DNA of 63,713 nt from Cylindrobasidium torrendii FP15055 ss-10 (lineage: Eukaryota; Basidiomycota; Agaricomycetes; Agaricales; Physalacriaceae), in NCBI GenBank assembly GCA_000934385.1, contig KN880570.1, positions 1-63,713 on the forward strand, in the 5' to 3' direction. Below, piece after piece: positions 1-14,400 of the stretch. The translations under genes were made by a program, and so were the position numbers. The notes below the pieces were generated by a model, which worked only from the letters and a program-made list of their open reading frames with translations, had not been told where the DNA came from and searched no databases. Numbering within the stretch: the first letter of the stretch is position 1; each line of letters opens with the position of its first letter.

Positions 1-150
1 CACCACACACAATAAAGAGTACCTATAGGCTATTTCCGCTTTTGGAAATTTCAATTATTAGCCTTAAAATCCGGACGTCCTTAGGGTTCCAAGCCGTGCC
101 GCGGCATTGGTTGCGCAACTTTGGATGTAGTATCCGTATTTATACCCAAA

Positions 151-1075
151 ATGAAGTCGGTAGTTTCGCGAAGGTTGCGGGAAAGTTTCGCATGGGCTGC
201 CTTAAGGCTTCGCGCAGCGTATACAGGGTTCGAGTTGCGCGTTCGCCGCTTTTTCGCGAAACTCTTTGAGTGAAAACCACGAAAACTAACCTAGATATTG
301 CCGTAATACCATTGAATGTTGCGCTCATAATGTATGTTTGTGTTGTGAGCACTTGTGAAGTTTCGCTTTATTATTTTCCACGATTGAGTGCCATACTCTT
401 TCTACCGAGAGCGAGGCCTTGAATTTCCTCCACTCAACCAACCTTGACTTGCCTATACCCCGAGTCTGGGACACTCTCGATATCAATGGCATGAACTGGA
501 CCCTAATGACTCGCCTGCCAGGATATACCCTTCACTCGCTCCTTCTGCACCGGCAGTTGACCGACGAGCAGCTTCAATGTGTTTTCAACGACCTGCTTTT
601 CCTGATCAAGAAACTCTGGACTATTCGACAGTGCGACTATCCGCAATTTCCTCAGGGCGTGATTATGTGTAGTGCTAGCGGCCACGGTCTTCCCGACTAT
701 GCTGCAGATAACGAACTTCGTGGCCCTCTCCCCGCGTTACAACATTACGCAAATCGTGCGTACTACGAGAATGGTGAGGAGGAACTGCTGGAAGAGCATC
801 CGGAGCTTGCGCGTCTGGTCTCCAACGATAAGATTGTATGGGTTCATTGTGATCTCCGATCCACGAACATTGTCGTCGACAAGGGAAGACTTAGTGGGGT
901 CGTTGATTGGGAGGGCTCGGGATGGCTGCCGCGCCATTGGCAACTTATGGTCTGCCGCCCTGCTATCACTACGAACCAGGGGCCCATTGCAAATGCATGG
1001 AAGAGAGCTGTGTTTGACTCTGACGTTGAAGAGGCATACAAGGCAGGAGTAGCCATTATAAATGATTATGTGTAG
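151..1075 (+). CDS. Aminoglycoside-phosphotransferase-like (APH/choline kinase fold) protein
   Basis: The main exon, open from about 361 to 1075, encodes a fungal APH-family small-molecule kinase. The catalytic loop WVHCDLRSTNIVVD (invariant His, Asp and Asn) and the metal-binding VVDWEGSGW lie in the usual order and spacing. The N-lobe piece resembles the ALRFV...IPVPRV segment of these proteins. A short first exon from ATG 151 (MKSVVSRRLR...) joins in frame if an intron runs from about 267 (GTGAAA) to 360 (GAAG). That acceptor is weak, so the start is uncertain. About 250-260 residues is short for the family, whose N-lobe usually carries a Lys on a beta strand that I cannot place here. The substrate is unknown; these proteins are numerous and poorly characterised in basidiomycetes. 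I am sure of the family but not of the 5' end. Confidence 0.7.
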
Positions 1076-1103
1076 AAGATATTCTGAGTTCGTTTACCGT
1101 CTA

Positions 1104-1632
1104 CTATCCAATAGATTTTGGAAGGAAATCCAGTACTCCAGTGAAAGCAAACAGCGCAACGGTGGGAATACTACTAGTAGGCATCGGAATACTGGAGGGT
1201 AGAGCTCTTCCTCTCGACTCGGACGACAGTCGACGTGGACAAGGAAAACAAGCGACTCGAATCAAACTCAGCCAAGTACCCCGTTTGTATAATTTCCAGA
1301 GAGTGGAACCCGAAGCCTGAGGCCCGTGGGCACTGAATTGACGTATGCATTGTCTGCCTGGATCGTAGTACGTGCCGACACGCAAGAAATGAAATCCAAT
1401 GCTTCCATTCAGCTGTAAGCTGTAGGTTTTACCAGGGTCTGTGGTTACCGGTCGGAACCCTCGATTGACTGAGTTTGATTTTAGGCGCTGGGGGTTGTGG
1501 ACATGCATAGTCATAGCGGTCGATGGGCTTCTTAGATGTCGAGGGCATGTGGAAGTAAGAAGTTGACAGAGCACCTCGAGGCCACTGCCACTTCCCAGCT
1601 AAGTTGTAGTTCAGACTGCGAACACTATCCAC
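1104..1632 (-). other. Possible minus-strand coding fragment, unassigned
   Basis: Two overlapping minus frames are open here (1104-1574 and 1429-1632). They contain protein-like stretches such as YSLQLNGSIGFHFLRVG and end in a hydrophobic C-terminus, SIPTVALFAFTGVLDF. I could not find a convincing splice path or recognise a family. It may be the remains of a gene downstream of LYS20 or chance open frame. Confidence 0.2.
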
Positions 1633-1754
1633 TCTGGCGAAGGAAAGCTTTCACTAAGTCGATACCCCATGGTGCACAACGGGAAGTGAAGGTCATACTC
1701 TCGCTATGGTTATTGGAGATACTCTGTCTAATGAGTCAGTTTGAAGCTACGCTA

Positions 1755-3393
<1,639 letters not shown>

Positions 3394-3745
3394 TGTCGGT
3401 GCACTCGATGGGTTGTAGAAGGTAAGAGATGTAAAGTGATGAGCAATTCTGGTTTTGGGCCATTATATACTTAAGAAAAAGTGCGAGTCAAGATTTTGTG
3501 GATCATCTGCCCTTCAAATCAGCGCAGGTCAAGTTGAAATGAATAAGGACGCACCACGACGAGTCATATTTCTGGCTCTCTGCTTCTCTTTGTGCATTCT
3601 AAAACCTTGACAAAAAATATTTCCTTCTTAGTTCATGACTCGACAACCAAGAGGGTGCGCTTGGGCGCACTAGAGCACCATAGGGTTTAGATCATGTTTA
3701 AATGCTAGTTGCTATAACGCACGATGGGGACAATTATCAGACTTT
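3394..3745. other. Intergenic: LYS20 upstream region and 3' end of the next gene
   Basis: About 350 bases between the LYS20 start and the stop of the LAMTOR2-like gene, both on the minus strand. It must hold the LYS20 promoter. I see no coding signal and no clear regulatory site. Confidence 0.5.
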
Positions 3746-4312
3746 CTATCGCGTCGTAACCCTCTTCGAGCCGGTAAGAATAGCCACACTGGACTGAGGA
3801 GGTTTTGGAACGGTGAGATGTTCGCGGTGCTTGCTCCAGGATTTGGTCAGCGCTGCGCCCAACGCTTTGCCCTGCACGGATGCTTAGTCTCCACCTATAG
3901 CACACAGAGAGATGCTGCGTACCTTGACCTGCATATCCGCCCATTCCATTTCATCTGTGGCATTGAGTGCGAGAAGCATCAACGGCGGCTTGTCCTCGCC
4001 CGGCTTCCTTTCAACGTCCTCCACTGGAACAACCAGGATCTTGCCCAAATGCTATGACAAGACGTCAGTAGCACGTTCAAGAGGCAAAGGGAGACGCACG
4101 TTGTGATGGACCATTCCGTATCCTTTCTCCCGTGCGCCTTGCCAGGCGTCCCCACTCAACCCAATTACTAAATGCACGTCGTCCTTTGCGCAGAGTGGAT
4201 TCGATTGCCAGGACACCAGCTGGCCAGCGGGCGTGAATATGACAGCAGTGTGTAAGGTCGGAGGCTCCAGAATCTTCCCCAATGTTTCGTGTACAGCGGA
4301 GAGTGCAAGCAT
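3746..4312 (-). CDS. Roadblock/LC7-fold small protein, LAMTOR2 (Ragulator p14)-like
   Basis: Three exons (4312-4100, 4051-3923, 3871-3746; all introns phase 0) give 155 residues. The layout is that of a Roadblock/LC7 domain: an N-terminal helix (ALSAVHETLGKIL), a strand TAVIFTPAGQLVSWQS matching the STLLLNNEGSLLAYSG strand of LAMTOR2, a helix with KGYGMVHHN, a strand LGKILVVPV, a strand PLMLLALNA and a C-terminal helix GKALGAALTKSWSKHREHL. Animal LAMTOR2 anchors Rag GTPases on lysosomes in TORC1 signalling; its fungal counterparts are very divergent. An insertion of about 10 polar residues (EDVERKPGED) separates two strands. The assignment rests on fold pattern only. Another Roadblock protein (dynein light chain, MglB-like) is possible. 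Confidence 0.6.
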
Positions 4313-4564
4313 GATGGAGGTGTGAGACGACGCGATTATTGATCGGCGATACTGCTTGAATACTCCGGTCGACGACCATGCCAAGGAACGTTTGAACGTC
4401 CGAATGTATTTCGCCACATAGCGCCCGATACACACTGGCAACTCAATTGATAGACACGGGTCGCAAGTACAATAAGAGAATGCATTGTGATTACATAAAC
4501 TACGTTTTGATACCACATAAAGAATCGTTTTAGCCCCGCATCCAGGTTGCCAGTTGAAATTTTA

Positions 4565-6175
4565 TTACAGAGGGGAAGGCGCCTCTGTGGGCGGAATGAC
4601 GGGGCCAGTGAGAGTCCCAGCCAGAATGACGGGGTCGGTCTCATCAGCCTTGTCGATGATATGGTACGAGTCGGTATGAACAAGTGCCGCGGCATCGACA
4701 ATACCAGAACAGGCGCCTTGGTCCTTCCAAACGTATGCACCGTCACCGTTCTTGTTAAGCTGCCCAGGAGTGTCGTTCTGGCTCCACCACCCAGCGGACC
4801 AGAGGTGACCGTTGTAGCTGCACTGCTGACCACCGACGTACTAACGGGCGAAATTAGCTTGGAATGTTTAGGGGGGAAAGGACGTACAACGGTATCTTTA
4901 TCCCAAGGAGGCGCACCACCACAATTGCCGCCAGTCGGGGTAGGAGGTCCAGCAGTCGTGCTCCCGGTGTTGCCAATTGATCCTCCCATAGCAGACTTGA
5001 CGGTCCTGTCGATGCGACCATTGGCTAAATCGAATAATTAGCCACCGTACTGACGGCTCGACACTGACAAAGCTGAGCTCACCAAAGGCTTGAGAAGCGT
5101 CCCAGAACATGACACCACCGAAACTCGAATACTTGCTTTTGGTCTCTGTAGCAATCCTTGACAGAGTGGATGCATTGACATATCCGTAGCTAGCTGCAGT
5201 ATCGCTGGCGGGCGCGCCAACGTAGATCTTGACATCCTTATTGGGGCTGGTGCGTTTGGCCCAGTTGTCCCAGGTTCCAAAGTTCCAAGCATTCTTGTTG
5301 CCGTAGACATGATTTCCGCAGGCATTGTTGTAGAACTGAATATAAATTGAGTCGAAGGCGACGGAAGAGATTGCCTCTCCGACATATACATCGGGGAAGG
5401 CACATTGTGGGGCGGCAGTGAGATAGTATCTCTTGTTCTTGCCGTTCGTGATGCTGCGGTACTTGCGCGCGAAAGCGGCGTAGCCGACGCTTGAACCGCC
5501 CTCGATGTCGAGATCAACACTGTCATTGAACTGGTCAAACAGGGAGGCCATCAGGAGAGGAAAGAGCGCACCCATCGAGGACCACTTTGCCGAAAGGACG
5601 AGTTTTGCTTGATCCCCCGAGGAATAGGTCCCACATCGTGGTCGCGAAGGTCTCAGCCTGGGAGTTGCTCGTGAAGACAGCGTTTCCAGTAGCACCGCCG
5701 AGGGAAATGAGGATGAGTTTTCCCTTGGCTTGACAGGCGGAAATTTGCGACTCCATGAATTGGCAGTTGGCCAAGTTTGTGCCAGGGAACACACCGCTGG
5801 CCGCAGAGCAAATCTATCTTAATCAGATCCTTTGAACATCAAGTTGGACAGTGAATTTGGCGCACGTTGGCCAGGTTCAATTCGGGAAGGCCTCCTTTAG
5901 AGGAGTAAGCGGTGACGAAGGCAATTGGGATAACATCGATGGTGTCGTCCGCACAGTAGGCGGAGAGTTGCTGTTGCCAGTGAGCAGGATCACCCTCGTG
6001 CTTCGCGCCGTATGAATTCTGTCCCCAGTATACCACGACCTGAAAGTTTGGTGAGCACGAAGACGAATGCAATGAATGGCGAAGTCTGTACATTGTTATT
6101 CTTCGAATGGTCGTAGGCTAACACCATAGGAGCGAGGCTCGCCAGCGCGGTGAGAAGATGGACATTGCAAAGCAT
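4565..6175 (-). CDS. Secreted GH18 chitinase (class III type) with C-terminal chitin-binding domain
   Basis: Hydrolyses chitin beta-1,4 bonds at the cell wall or outside the cell. Six exons (6175-6092, 6039-5866, 5813-5572, 5519-5083, 5024-4888, 4840-4565) add up to 449 residues. A signal peptide (MLCNVHLLTALASLAPMVLA) is followed by the GH18 barrel opening VVVYWGQNSYG. Next come the SLGGATG strand and the catalytic DxxDxDxE motif, seen as LDGVDLDIEGG and split by an intron after LDG. YIQFYNNACG and the closing VMFWDASQAF follow. A Gly/Pro/Thr linker then leads to a CBM5/12-like module (YVGGQQCSYNGHLWSAGWWS ... AYVWKDQG) with the exposed Trp/Tyr residues that bind chitin. All catalytic residues are present. 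The start was chosen because it gives a clean signal peptide. Confidence 0.95.
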
Positions 6176-7136
6176 CCTGAAGGTGAAGCCACGAGAGAGC
6201 CAGGATTCCGAGGAGAACGAAAGCGGGGATCCCAAAGATACGAGGTGGTTGCGCTTGTCTCTTTATACGACACGGGTTCTAAGCTGTGAAGGTTTTTTTC
6301 GCCTTTATCCAGTAAGACGGTAGATGCCCACCTCATGGATACCGTCAAGGCGCTACGTGTGTAGCAATATGCAGCATCCGCTTCTAAGACGCTGTGAGCA
6401 TAATTAGAAGGATTTCTCTTTTCAGCTTGCTGAGTGTCCTGATTTGAATTCGAATTGCTCGTAGAAGGCGGCTAGGCGGGGGAACGGCACTAGCACTGGT
6501 CACTTTCCATACTACGACCGGCTTGATATATTCAAGTATCTGGCAGAACAACGAAGAATTGCTTGCTGGAGGGAGAGCTAGACATCACTTTTCTCAGAAT
6601 CCAGAAGGCCGGATGTTCATGTCACTAGGTCTCCAGCGGTGATGTTCGTCGCGCCGGGCTGAGGTCGGATTCCCCCGCCTGCTTGTCAATGTCATGGGCC
6701 GGGGGATTTGAACAAAGGTGAACCCATGAGATGGCAGACCACATTGTCGACCAACCGCCCTTATGAGCTCCCATGCCAATAGAAGGCATAGGCGCGCTTC
6801 TCATCGGTAGCCATGTATAAGCTGCTTGAAATTTGCCTCGGAAAGGAAGTCAACAAAGTAAGACGACAAGGAGTAGGGCGTGTCGGACCGGATTTCCGAT
6901 GCAATCTGATTGGACCCTATGCATTCTTGCAACTTGTGATCAAACGACGTTCGGCGGCGAGAAGCGCTTGATCCACAACATTTCCACTCATTTACTATCG
7001 GCGGCGGACCTGCAAGGTAAGCATCAGCTTTCTTCAACCAGCATGCATCTCTCTTCCCTGCCAACAAGCAGTGCTTCTCTGCGCAGCTTCAATTCAGACA
7101 TATCAAGCTCACCAGCCATTATGCGCAGACCATATT
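6176..7136. other. Intergenic, divergent promoter region of chitinase and HAP3
   Basis: About 960 bases between two divergent genes. Short open frames on both strands show no family signature or splice logic. I see nothing else in it. Confidence 0.5.
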
Positions 7137-7665
7137 ATGGCAGACATCCAACCCAGAATAGCGTCTTTAGACGACCCTGATGCTGCACAGGCGCCTCAGG
7201 ACGACGATGCGTCCACACCACCGCCAATTACGGAGCAAGAAGTGGGAGAGTACCGCGAACAGGATCGGTTTCTTCCAGTGCGTCCCTATTCAAACCATGG
7301 GAACAAACACTCAATGGCTAGCCTCATAGATAGCAAATGTCTCCCGGCTGATGAAGGCCTCTGTCCCGCCAAGCGCCAAGATTGCGAAAGACGCGAAAGA
7401 GTGCTTACAAGAGTGTGTATCCGAGTTCATCTCCTTCATCACGAGCGAGGCTGCCGAACGCTGCCAAACGGAGAAGCGGAAGACCATCGGTGGAGAGGAC
7501 ATCCTCTACGCCATGTCTAACCTTGGGTTCGACAACTACGCAGAAACACTCAAAATCCATTTGGCTAAACTGCGCCAGGTGCGTGCTTATATGCGCTATG
7601 GTTGAACATAGACTTAACTCTCTCTCTAGCAACAAAGCGCAAAGGATGGGATAGATGAAGAATAA
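7137..7665 (+). CDS. HAP3: CCAAT-binding factor subunit HAP3 / NF-YB
   Basis: A histone-fold subunit that pairs with HAP5/NF-YC and then HAP2/NF-YA to bind CCAAT boxes in promoters. Three exons (7137-7277, 7330-7578, 7630-7665) encode 141 residues; both introns are phase 0 with GTGCGT donors. The core carries the diagnostic string: [12 protein letters not shown] at the entry, then [28 protein letters not shown] and [19 protein letters not shown]. The alpha-C helix ([14 protein letters not shown]) follows. The N-terminus is a short acidic, Pro-rich tail of about 45 residues. Only 11 residues ([11 protein letters not shown]) follow the histone fold, so this is a minimal version compared with longer fungal HAP3 proteins. 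Identification is secure. Confidence 0.95.
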
Positions 7666-9336
7666 GGCGTGCCAATCACACTCCAAATGCTCCACATCCT
7701 CGCGCGCTCCATGGCATCCTCGTTCCCTTCTGGGCACGACTTCGGACTACCCATCATACCTATCCTCTCACAAGGAGAATGGACCTTATAGTACCGGTGG
7801 CGTCGTCGTACCTTCTCTATCTGCCCTCCTCGTCCTCGACAGGGCATGTCCGGCCCGCGGGCCGGGAGACGAAATGCCTTGTGCAGCCAGTGTGTCTCAT
7901 TCCAAGGCATCCGGAATATATACAACAATAATGTATCAACTGTTGAATATGTGACCGATTTCTAGGAAGTCAACTCGGTTCGCGAGTTTACGTGTGGACG
8001 GGCCCTCTCTCTGCCAGCGATAAGTCAGAGGGCTACTCAGACCCACTCGAGTGCTATGACCCTCCAATATATGCATGCGCTGCAAAACCTGCCGAGTACA
8101 GACACTGATAGCATGAAGAGGTACGCGATGCAGCAGGTGGAATCACAGCACATCAATCCTTTACTTCCTTTCACTCTTCTTCCTCTTGACCAGCACTTGT
8201 GCCTTCACCCTTTCCGTCAACCTTCGAATATCCACCTGGCCCTCCTTGTTTGCAGCCAGCCAAAATGGTCGCCTACTCAAGTGTCCAGGCCTCAGCGTCG
8301 GCGAGCGGGTCGGTATGAGGTGACGGAGGACTTGAGGCGCGCGGCCCTTAGATTATCATGATTTATCAACGCCTGGTTGACCAGGTCCTTGCTTTTGTCA
8401 ACAGCGCACGACGAAGTGTGTGATTTGCGTATTCCATCGAAGCCATCAGTCTGTGCTGGGGTGGTAGGACTCCTCCCCAGGTCAAGGGACAGATGGGTGC
8501 GTAAGGCGATGTAAGGGTGTCGACATGCTCAAATTCCTCGCAGGTGCCAGGTGGAGGTGTGCTGATCCTGCAAGGTATGATTCCATTCGCAGGGGATACC
8601 ACCACTGTAGGACAAGTTGGGGGGCCCCTCGACAAGTGCACAAGGCCTGGTATAATTGTGCCCACCTGTGATGTTTCGCTGAGCGCGACATTGAACAGTA
8701 ATATTGAACAGTTTCAATATACTATCTTGACATGTTGTTTAGAACGACCCGACACGCCCCATGCTTGTCTTATTCAAGAAGACAAGAGCATGTAAACGGG
8801 GTCGCTGCTACTCACCGGGAACCATCATCGTAGTGACCCGTTTTGACGATTAGACTAGCTTGACATTGACCACCATGTAACGTTAGGTTCCAGGTAGTAG
8901 CGATGTTCTCTACACCAAATCCATGACATTGACTTGTTCAAGTGTTTGTCAACTGTCGGCCAGCTCTCGACATCCACCGCAGACACTGAAGTGAACTCCC
9001 TCGGTTTCGGTCGACTACAAGGCAGCCCAAAATTTAAATGGCAAGCTTCACCCATTGACTTTGACCATGGCCGAACGAAAGCCACACAATTATCACAGTT
9101 ATCACACCGAAGTCCAGCCCAATAAAGTTAGGAATTAAGAGCCTGCCCAGTACTTTTACCAACAATAACCCTGTATAGGTCTGCATGTAAGCAGACCGCG
9201 AGCAAAGCGAGTTTCCCCCAGATCGGCGTCCCTACAGTACAACATTCCTTCTCTTCGTCACCGTCTCCGCCGGCATCATATTCCCCTCCGCCTCAGGACC
9301 TCCACAAATGAACAAAACGATGTCGAGCTTCAAGAA
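7666..9336. other. Sparse region with a possible minus-strand gene tail
   Basis: About 1.7 kb between HAP3 and calnexin. The only suggestive stretch is on the minus strand, ending at a TAA at 8163-8161. It reads GQVDIRRLTERVKAQVLV followed by a Lys/Arg-rich end, preceded by HLSRRPFWLAANKE, and looks like the last exon of a small basic protein. An upstream exon could lie at 8366-8720, but I could not join it convincingly or name the family. Nothing else is supported. Confidence 0.3.
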
Positions 9337-11204
9337 CTACTTGCGCTTCTTCGCCGAGGTCTCATCCTTCTTGCCACCAGCAGGCGCAACAGGTGCAGCA
9401 TCCTTGCTCTTCTTGTCGTCAGCAGTGGGGGCATCCGTTTTCTTTGACGACTGCCAAACTAATCAGCCCAGAGCCAAAGACATGCTGAAATCAAACACAC
9501 CTTGACAACGGGCTTGGAGCCTCCGCCGACGAGACCAAGAAGCACACCAATCATACCGATAAGGGTGAAGGCAGTGACGAGAATGGCACCGCCAGTCTCT
9601 GGCTGAGTCTTGAAAGCAAGAACTGGGTCGAGCTTGGCGAGGTCGACAAAGTCAAGCACGCGGTCGCGAATATAGCCAACAGGGTCCTGGGTGAAGGGAA
9701 TATCATCCTCATCATCGTCCTCGTCCTTCTTGGGCTTAGCGGCCTCGAGTGGCTTCTTGACGTCGAAAGTTTCGGCAGCAAACTTCTTGGCGTCTTCGAC
9801 GGAGTGACCGACGTAGATGTTGTCGAAGAGGATATCCTCAGTCATAGTCCAGAGCTCGATACCAATGCCGCCCTATGGAAGGTTAAGATGGGCACGGGAC
9901 GATTGGATGTCAACTTACAATCTTCTCAAGCGACTGAACGGGTGCGTTGTCTTCAAAGAAGTCGGGGTTGGGAATCTTGCGAGGAGCCCACTCGCCCTTG
10001 TAGTCGGGGTTGTCAATCATGGGTGCGTACCACTTGCCCTTGTAAGCGGGATTGGCCTTGAGAGGACGCTTCCATTCGCCGCAGCCGGGAGCCTCGTCAC
10101 ATTTCGGGTTGGAAACGGTGGGAGCAATCCAGTCACCGTCTTCCTCATCATCCCATTCCTCAGGCTTATCAGCGTCTGCAACGAAATTAATGGACATCGG
10201 GGCAGATAGTGCGCGTCACATACCAGGGTCAGGGATGACGAGTGGCTCATCGTCCAGCCAGCCCTCAGGCTTCTCTGCCTCTTCGTCAGGGATCTCGTAG
10301 GGAGCGGTCTCGTCCCAGTCTTCAGGCTTAACCGCCTCGGGGTCCGCAATCTTCTTCGCTTCGACCCAGTCTTCCGGCTTGGTGTCGGTGGGGTCATCAA
10401 TCTCCTTCTCAGGGTTGACAGCAGGCTCAAACTCTTCGAGTAGTGAGCCAGAGCGCTTGCTCTCGCCGTTGAAAAGCACATCAAATGTGCTGTCAGGGCT
10501 GCAGGACTTGTGAACAAAACGTAATAAAGATGGAGGTCGAAACATACTTGATAATGAGAGTGTAAAGGTTGGTGCGCTTCTCGATGGTGGGCTTGTGTGG
10601 GACCTTGAGATGCTTCTCCTCGAACTCGCCAGTAATGGGGTTCTTGTGGCGGAAAATGAAGTGCACTTTGGTGCCCGGGCATGTCAAGTCGGGGCCAAAC
10701 ATGACCACCCACGGCGTGTTGTCGGAGAACTCCTTGCCAGACGTCTGGAAGCCGTCCTCGAGAAGCTTGACGTATCCGCCTCCGCAGTTGCCGCCTTTCT
10801 GGTACTTGACTTCGTACTGGAGAACAAGCGGCTCCTTCTTGAAGTCGACGGGGTCCTTGAAGCCCGCAGATATCGCGTGATGTGCTGCTTTGGTCTTCGC
10901 AACAAGTCCAAGGTCGCCCTCGATGACAGCCGTAGACGGCTCCTCGACAGCCCACTCTCCGACGTAGCTGAAGGTCTCACCACCGACTGGTGTCTTCTTC
11001 GTTGCCTCAGATGGTGTCCATCGCTCCGACCAATCGTCAGTAAATTGTTCAATGAATGGCGCTTTGAGCGCAGTAGGCTAGCTAACACGTTAGCATCCCA
11101 GACGGAAGCTTCTGGACGCGACGCACAGTGAACGCGGGCTTGTCCTGGGCAAGTGCAGACGTCGCAACAAGTGCGAGTGCGGAAACTGTGGCTGCGCTTC
11201 GCAT
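9337..11204 (-). CDS. Calnexin, ER membrane lectin chaperone
   Basis: Holds monoglucosylated glycoproteins in the ER folding cycle. A signal peptide ([19 protein letters not shown]) is followed by the calreticulin-fold lectin domain, with [31 protein letters not shown] (conserved Cys) and TNLYTLII. The P-domain arm has about four type-1 repeats (I-x-DP-x(3)-KPEDW) and then type-2 repeats (GEWKRP, GKWYAP, GEWAPR). A second lectin segment follows, with GIGIELWTM and ILFDNIYVG. The membrane helix is [20 protein letters not shown], and a short cytosolic tail ends in a basic KKRK-type sequence. At least five introns are visible; one sits right after the mature N-terminus (KPAFT). The start at 11204 gives the signal peptide and the stop at 9337 closes the tail. 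S. pombe cnx1 and S. cerevisiae CNE1 are the relatives. Confidence 0.95.
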
Positions 11205-11422
11205 AGTAGATACGAAAGAGCTGAAGAAAATTACAAGTTGGAAGGAGAAGGAAATGAGCTAAGTGCTGACACGCGGTCGTGTCCTAAATACACAGCACGC
11301 GATCAATTGATGCGTTTGCACTTACGTGGCATTTCCCACGATCTGGGCCTTATTTCGTTCGGCACACTCAAGATACGCTCGCAGTCTGACATTACACACA
11401 ACACAGCACATACAACTACATT

Positions 11423-14400
11423 TTAACCTAATAGATCTGCATGCCCCGACGCCGACAGTGCAAGCTGGGAAACAGTTAGGACGAATGAGCTGGTAATGAT
11501 AAACACCTACCACAAACTCGTCGTCCAAGTACTTGCTGACCGCAATCTGGTCTCCGAGTCCTTTTCTCCGACGCGTCTTCAGCACAAGATCACGCGCAAG
11601 GGCCTGGCCAGATGCAGGTTCCAATGGTCGCAGCTTGATACTGGTATCCGTTGGATCGCCTGTCCGAAATATTAGCGCGTGTGTAATAACAACAACCACA
11701 CGCACCCGGCACAATTGACCAATGGTCAAATATTTGTAGACAAAACGCCTGTCCTTGCGTCGCTGTCCGCAGGTCTGTCTCAAAACCGTTCGCGTCAATG
11801 ACCGGAATGAGCGCTTTCACAGTGTACAGTGGAGACCCAGCCTTCGGAATATCCTGCGTAACATGTCCGCGCCGTCTTGAAAGAACCGTATACACGGCCG
11901 AAATACAGTCCGCCGGAGTTTGCACCTCCACGTAGTACACGGGTTCCATCAGTCTTGGGGTAGCCTGTAGCTAGTGAGCATTATCCGCGTGGATGCAGAA
12001 GCGTACACACCATCAAGAACGAGGAATAGCAAACGCGCCGTGCAGTTGGCACGATTTGGCCACCACCGCGATAAATGGCTTCATCCGCCAAACTAACATC
12101 CAAAATACGGAACTTGACATTGCGCATCGCTGCAACGCAGTCAGCCTCGCCATGCATCGACATTATGTCTCGACTCACGCTCGTCACATAACGGGCCTTC
12201 ACGACTGCCCCACTGGAAGCCTTGCTTGATATGCTCTTTCACTGTTCCGAGTGTCCTCTTGTCAATCTTCAGGTCGTTAGTGAATATCCAGCTACCTGGA
12301 TACAACTCAGGCTTACCTGAGAGGGAAGGGTATCATCCAGCAGAATGTTTGGTCCGCCGTCGTCCGGCCCAAACGCCCATATTGAACGAGACGCCAACAG
12401 ATCCCATTGATATTTCTCCTCGAAGAACTTGCCCCGCTCCTTGGCTGTCATCCGCATATTGACGCGTCCGGTCTCTACATCCTCCGCGATCCCTCTTTCC
12501 AACGGCTCCGCAATCATCGTGATCTTGTTCCTACGAAATTGTCAGTCGTTCATCTAGAGAGCGCTGAAGAACATACTTCTTGTTCGGGGTATCCGCATAG
12601 CACTTGAGCGCACTCGTCTCGAGAACGGTCTCGCAGAACTTTGTCACTGGGTCGGACACCTTGATCTCAATCTCTGAATACAACCTTCTCAAATCGTGCA
12701 TCACGCAGTCCAGATACAGCTCGCCCGTCCCAATAACTACATGCTCCCCGCTCTCCTCTACCTTCGTTGCTACCAAGGGGTACGACTTGTTGATGGACCG
12801 CAGACCCGAAAGCATTTTCGGCAACTCAGAGGGTGCAATGGGCTCGATGGCAATCTTCAGTACCGACTGCGTCATGTGCTTGATAGGTCGGAATATGTGT
12901 AGGTTGTCTTCGATATTTATGCCCGCGAGTGTAGCCGTCTTGCTGATGGAGGCATCGACGCCCCCAATAAGAACAAGATTGCCAGCAGGTATCTCCTCAG
13001 CTGGGAGGAAGTAGCTGCATGATGAAAACATCAGCATCGGCGGGCCCCAGAGGGAAAATAATGACGGACCGCGCCTCCGAGATCCATAGATCATCAACTG
13101 TAACCTTCATCATGTCCTCCTCATCCTCGGGCGAGTAGCCCTCACCAAGCACCTTGATTTCCGCGCCCTTCCTCAACGTCCCACTCATAACTCTGCCAAA
13201 CGCGCGGAAGCTTTGCGCATCCATTGTATGGTAAAGCTTGGTGACATGCACCATCACTGGCGCCTCTGCGTCACACTCCTTCATGGACTCGGCTATTTTG
13301 CTGGTCTGTGGTCCGTTGTACGCCCCTTCGACCTTATTTGCAGCGTTGTCAACTGGTGATGGAATATGGTCCACAATGACGTCCACCAAGCCTGTCGCTG
13401 GTCCAAAGAATTGGTCCATGACCGCCTTCAACAGCGGTCGTGTATCCATCTTGTACATCACTGGCTTAAGCTTGATACCCAGTCCCGCGAGAGTGTCCTG
13501 GAGCGTCTCTGTCTCTTCGCTGAGAACGACGGTATAGAGCTTGTACAGAGGATTGAGAACAAAGTGGACAAAAGAGCGGTCATGGTCCGGCGAAGTGGGT
13601 TTGCGCCCGAATTTGCGCGTGTTGGCATCAAAGTATATGTCGCCCCAAAGGCGGTCTGCGAGTCCGGGAACATCAACTTTTCCATAACTGTCGGCATAGC
13701 TCTTTGCGAATGAGAAGAGGGTGAAGCACCAGCCCATGTCAGTGCTAGCAAATGCTACGTTGCCCATTTCCGGGCTAACGCGGAGAGAGGGGTCATCGTC
13801 AATGTTGCTGGAAACTTGTTCAGTGGTTAGCGAATGTAGTCAAATGATGGACGCACGCAATGAAGGTGTTGACCTCCTCGATCGTGTGCTTAATTTTGTA
13901 GTAGGCGTCCGCAGGCTTGATCCTAAGCTCCAAGATGAGGCGGTCAATTTTGTTGACCACTAGCGTGATTTTGATGTTCTCCTGGATAGCATGGCGAATA
14001 ATGTGCTCGGCGCCGACCATGAGCTATAGGCTTGTCAGGTCAGCATCGCTGCGATGTACTCAATGCTTACACCTTCGGTCACGTCCACAACGAGGAGAAC
14101 ACCGTCTACTAAACGCAAGGCTGATGCAACCTCGTCCACAAAATTGACATGGCCAGGTGTGTCGATGAAATGTATAAGGTGGGATTTCTCTGCCGTGTTT
14201 TGCAAAACGAGTGACATGGGCTGGGACTTGACAGATATTTCACGTTCTCGGGACAGGACGTGGGTGTCAGTATAACGCGTCTATCAAACATGAGTCCTTC
14301 ACATAACTCGAGAGTAGAATTGCGTACAGGTCGGTCTGAGTCCCACATGAGTTTGTGTGTCTCGAAAATGAGCATGTCCATGAGCGCGGTCTTCCCGTGG

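Noticed and set aside
4547..5041. 164-codon plus-strand open frame
   Set aside because: Antisense to the chitin-binding tail of the chitinase gene, which has clear domain signatures.
10017..10955. 312-codon minus-strand open frame
   Set aside because: It is an alternative frame of the calnexin gene running through introns; its peptide has no family features.
10595..11131. 178-codon plus-strand open frame
   Set aside because: It lies wholly antisense to calnexin exons, whose protein is fully recognised. The frame is a codon-bias shadow.
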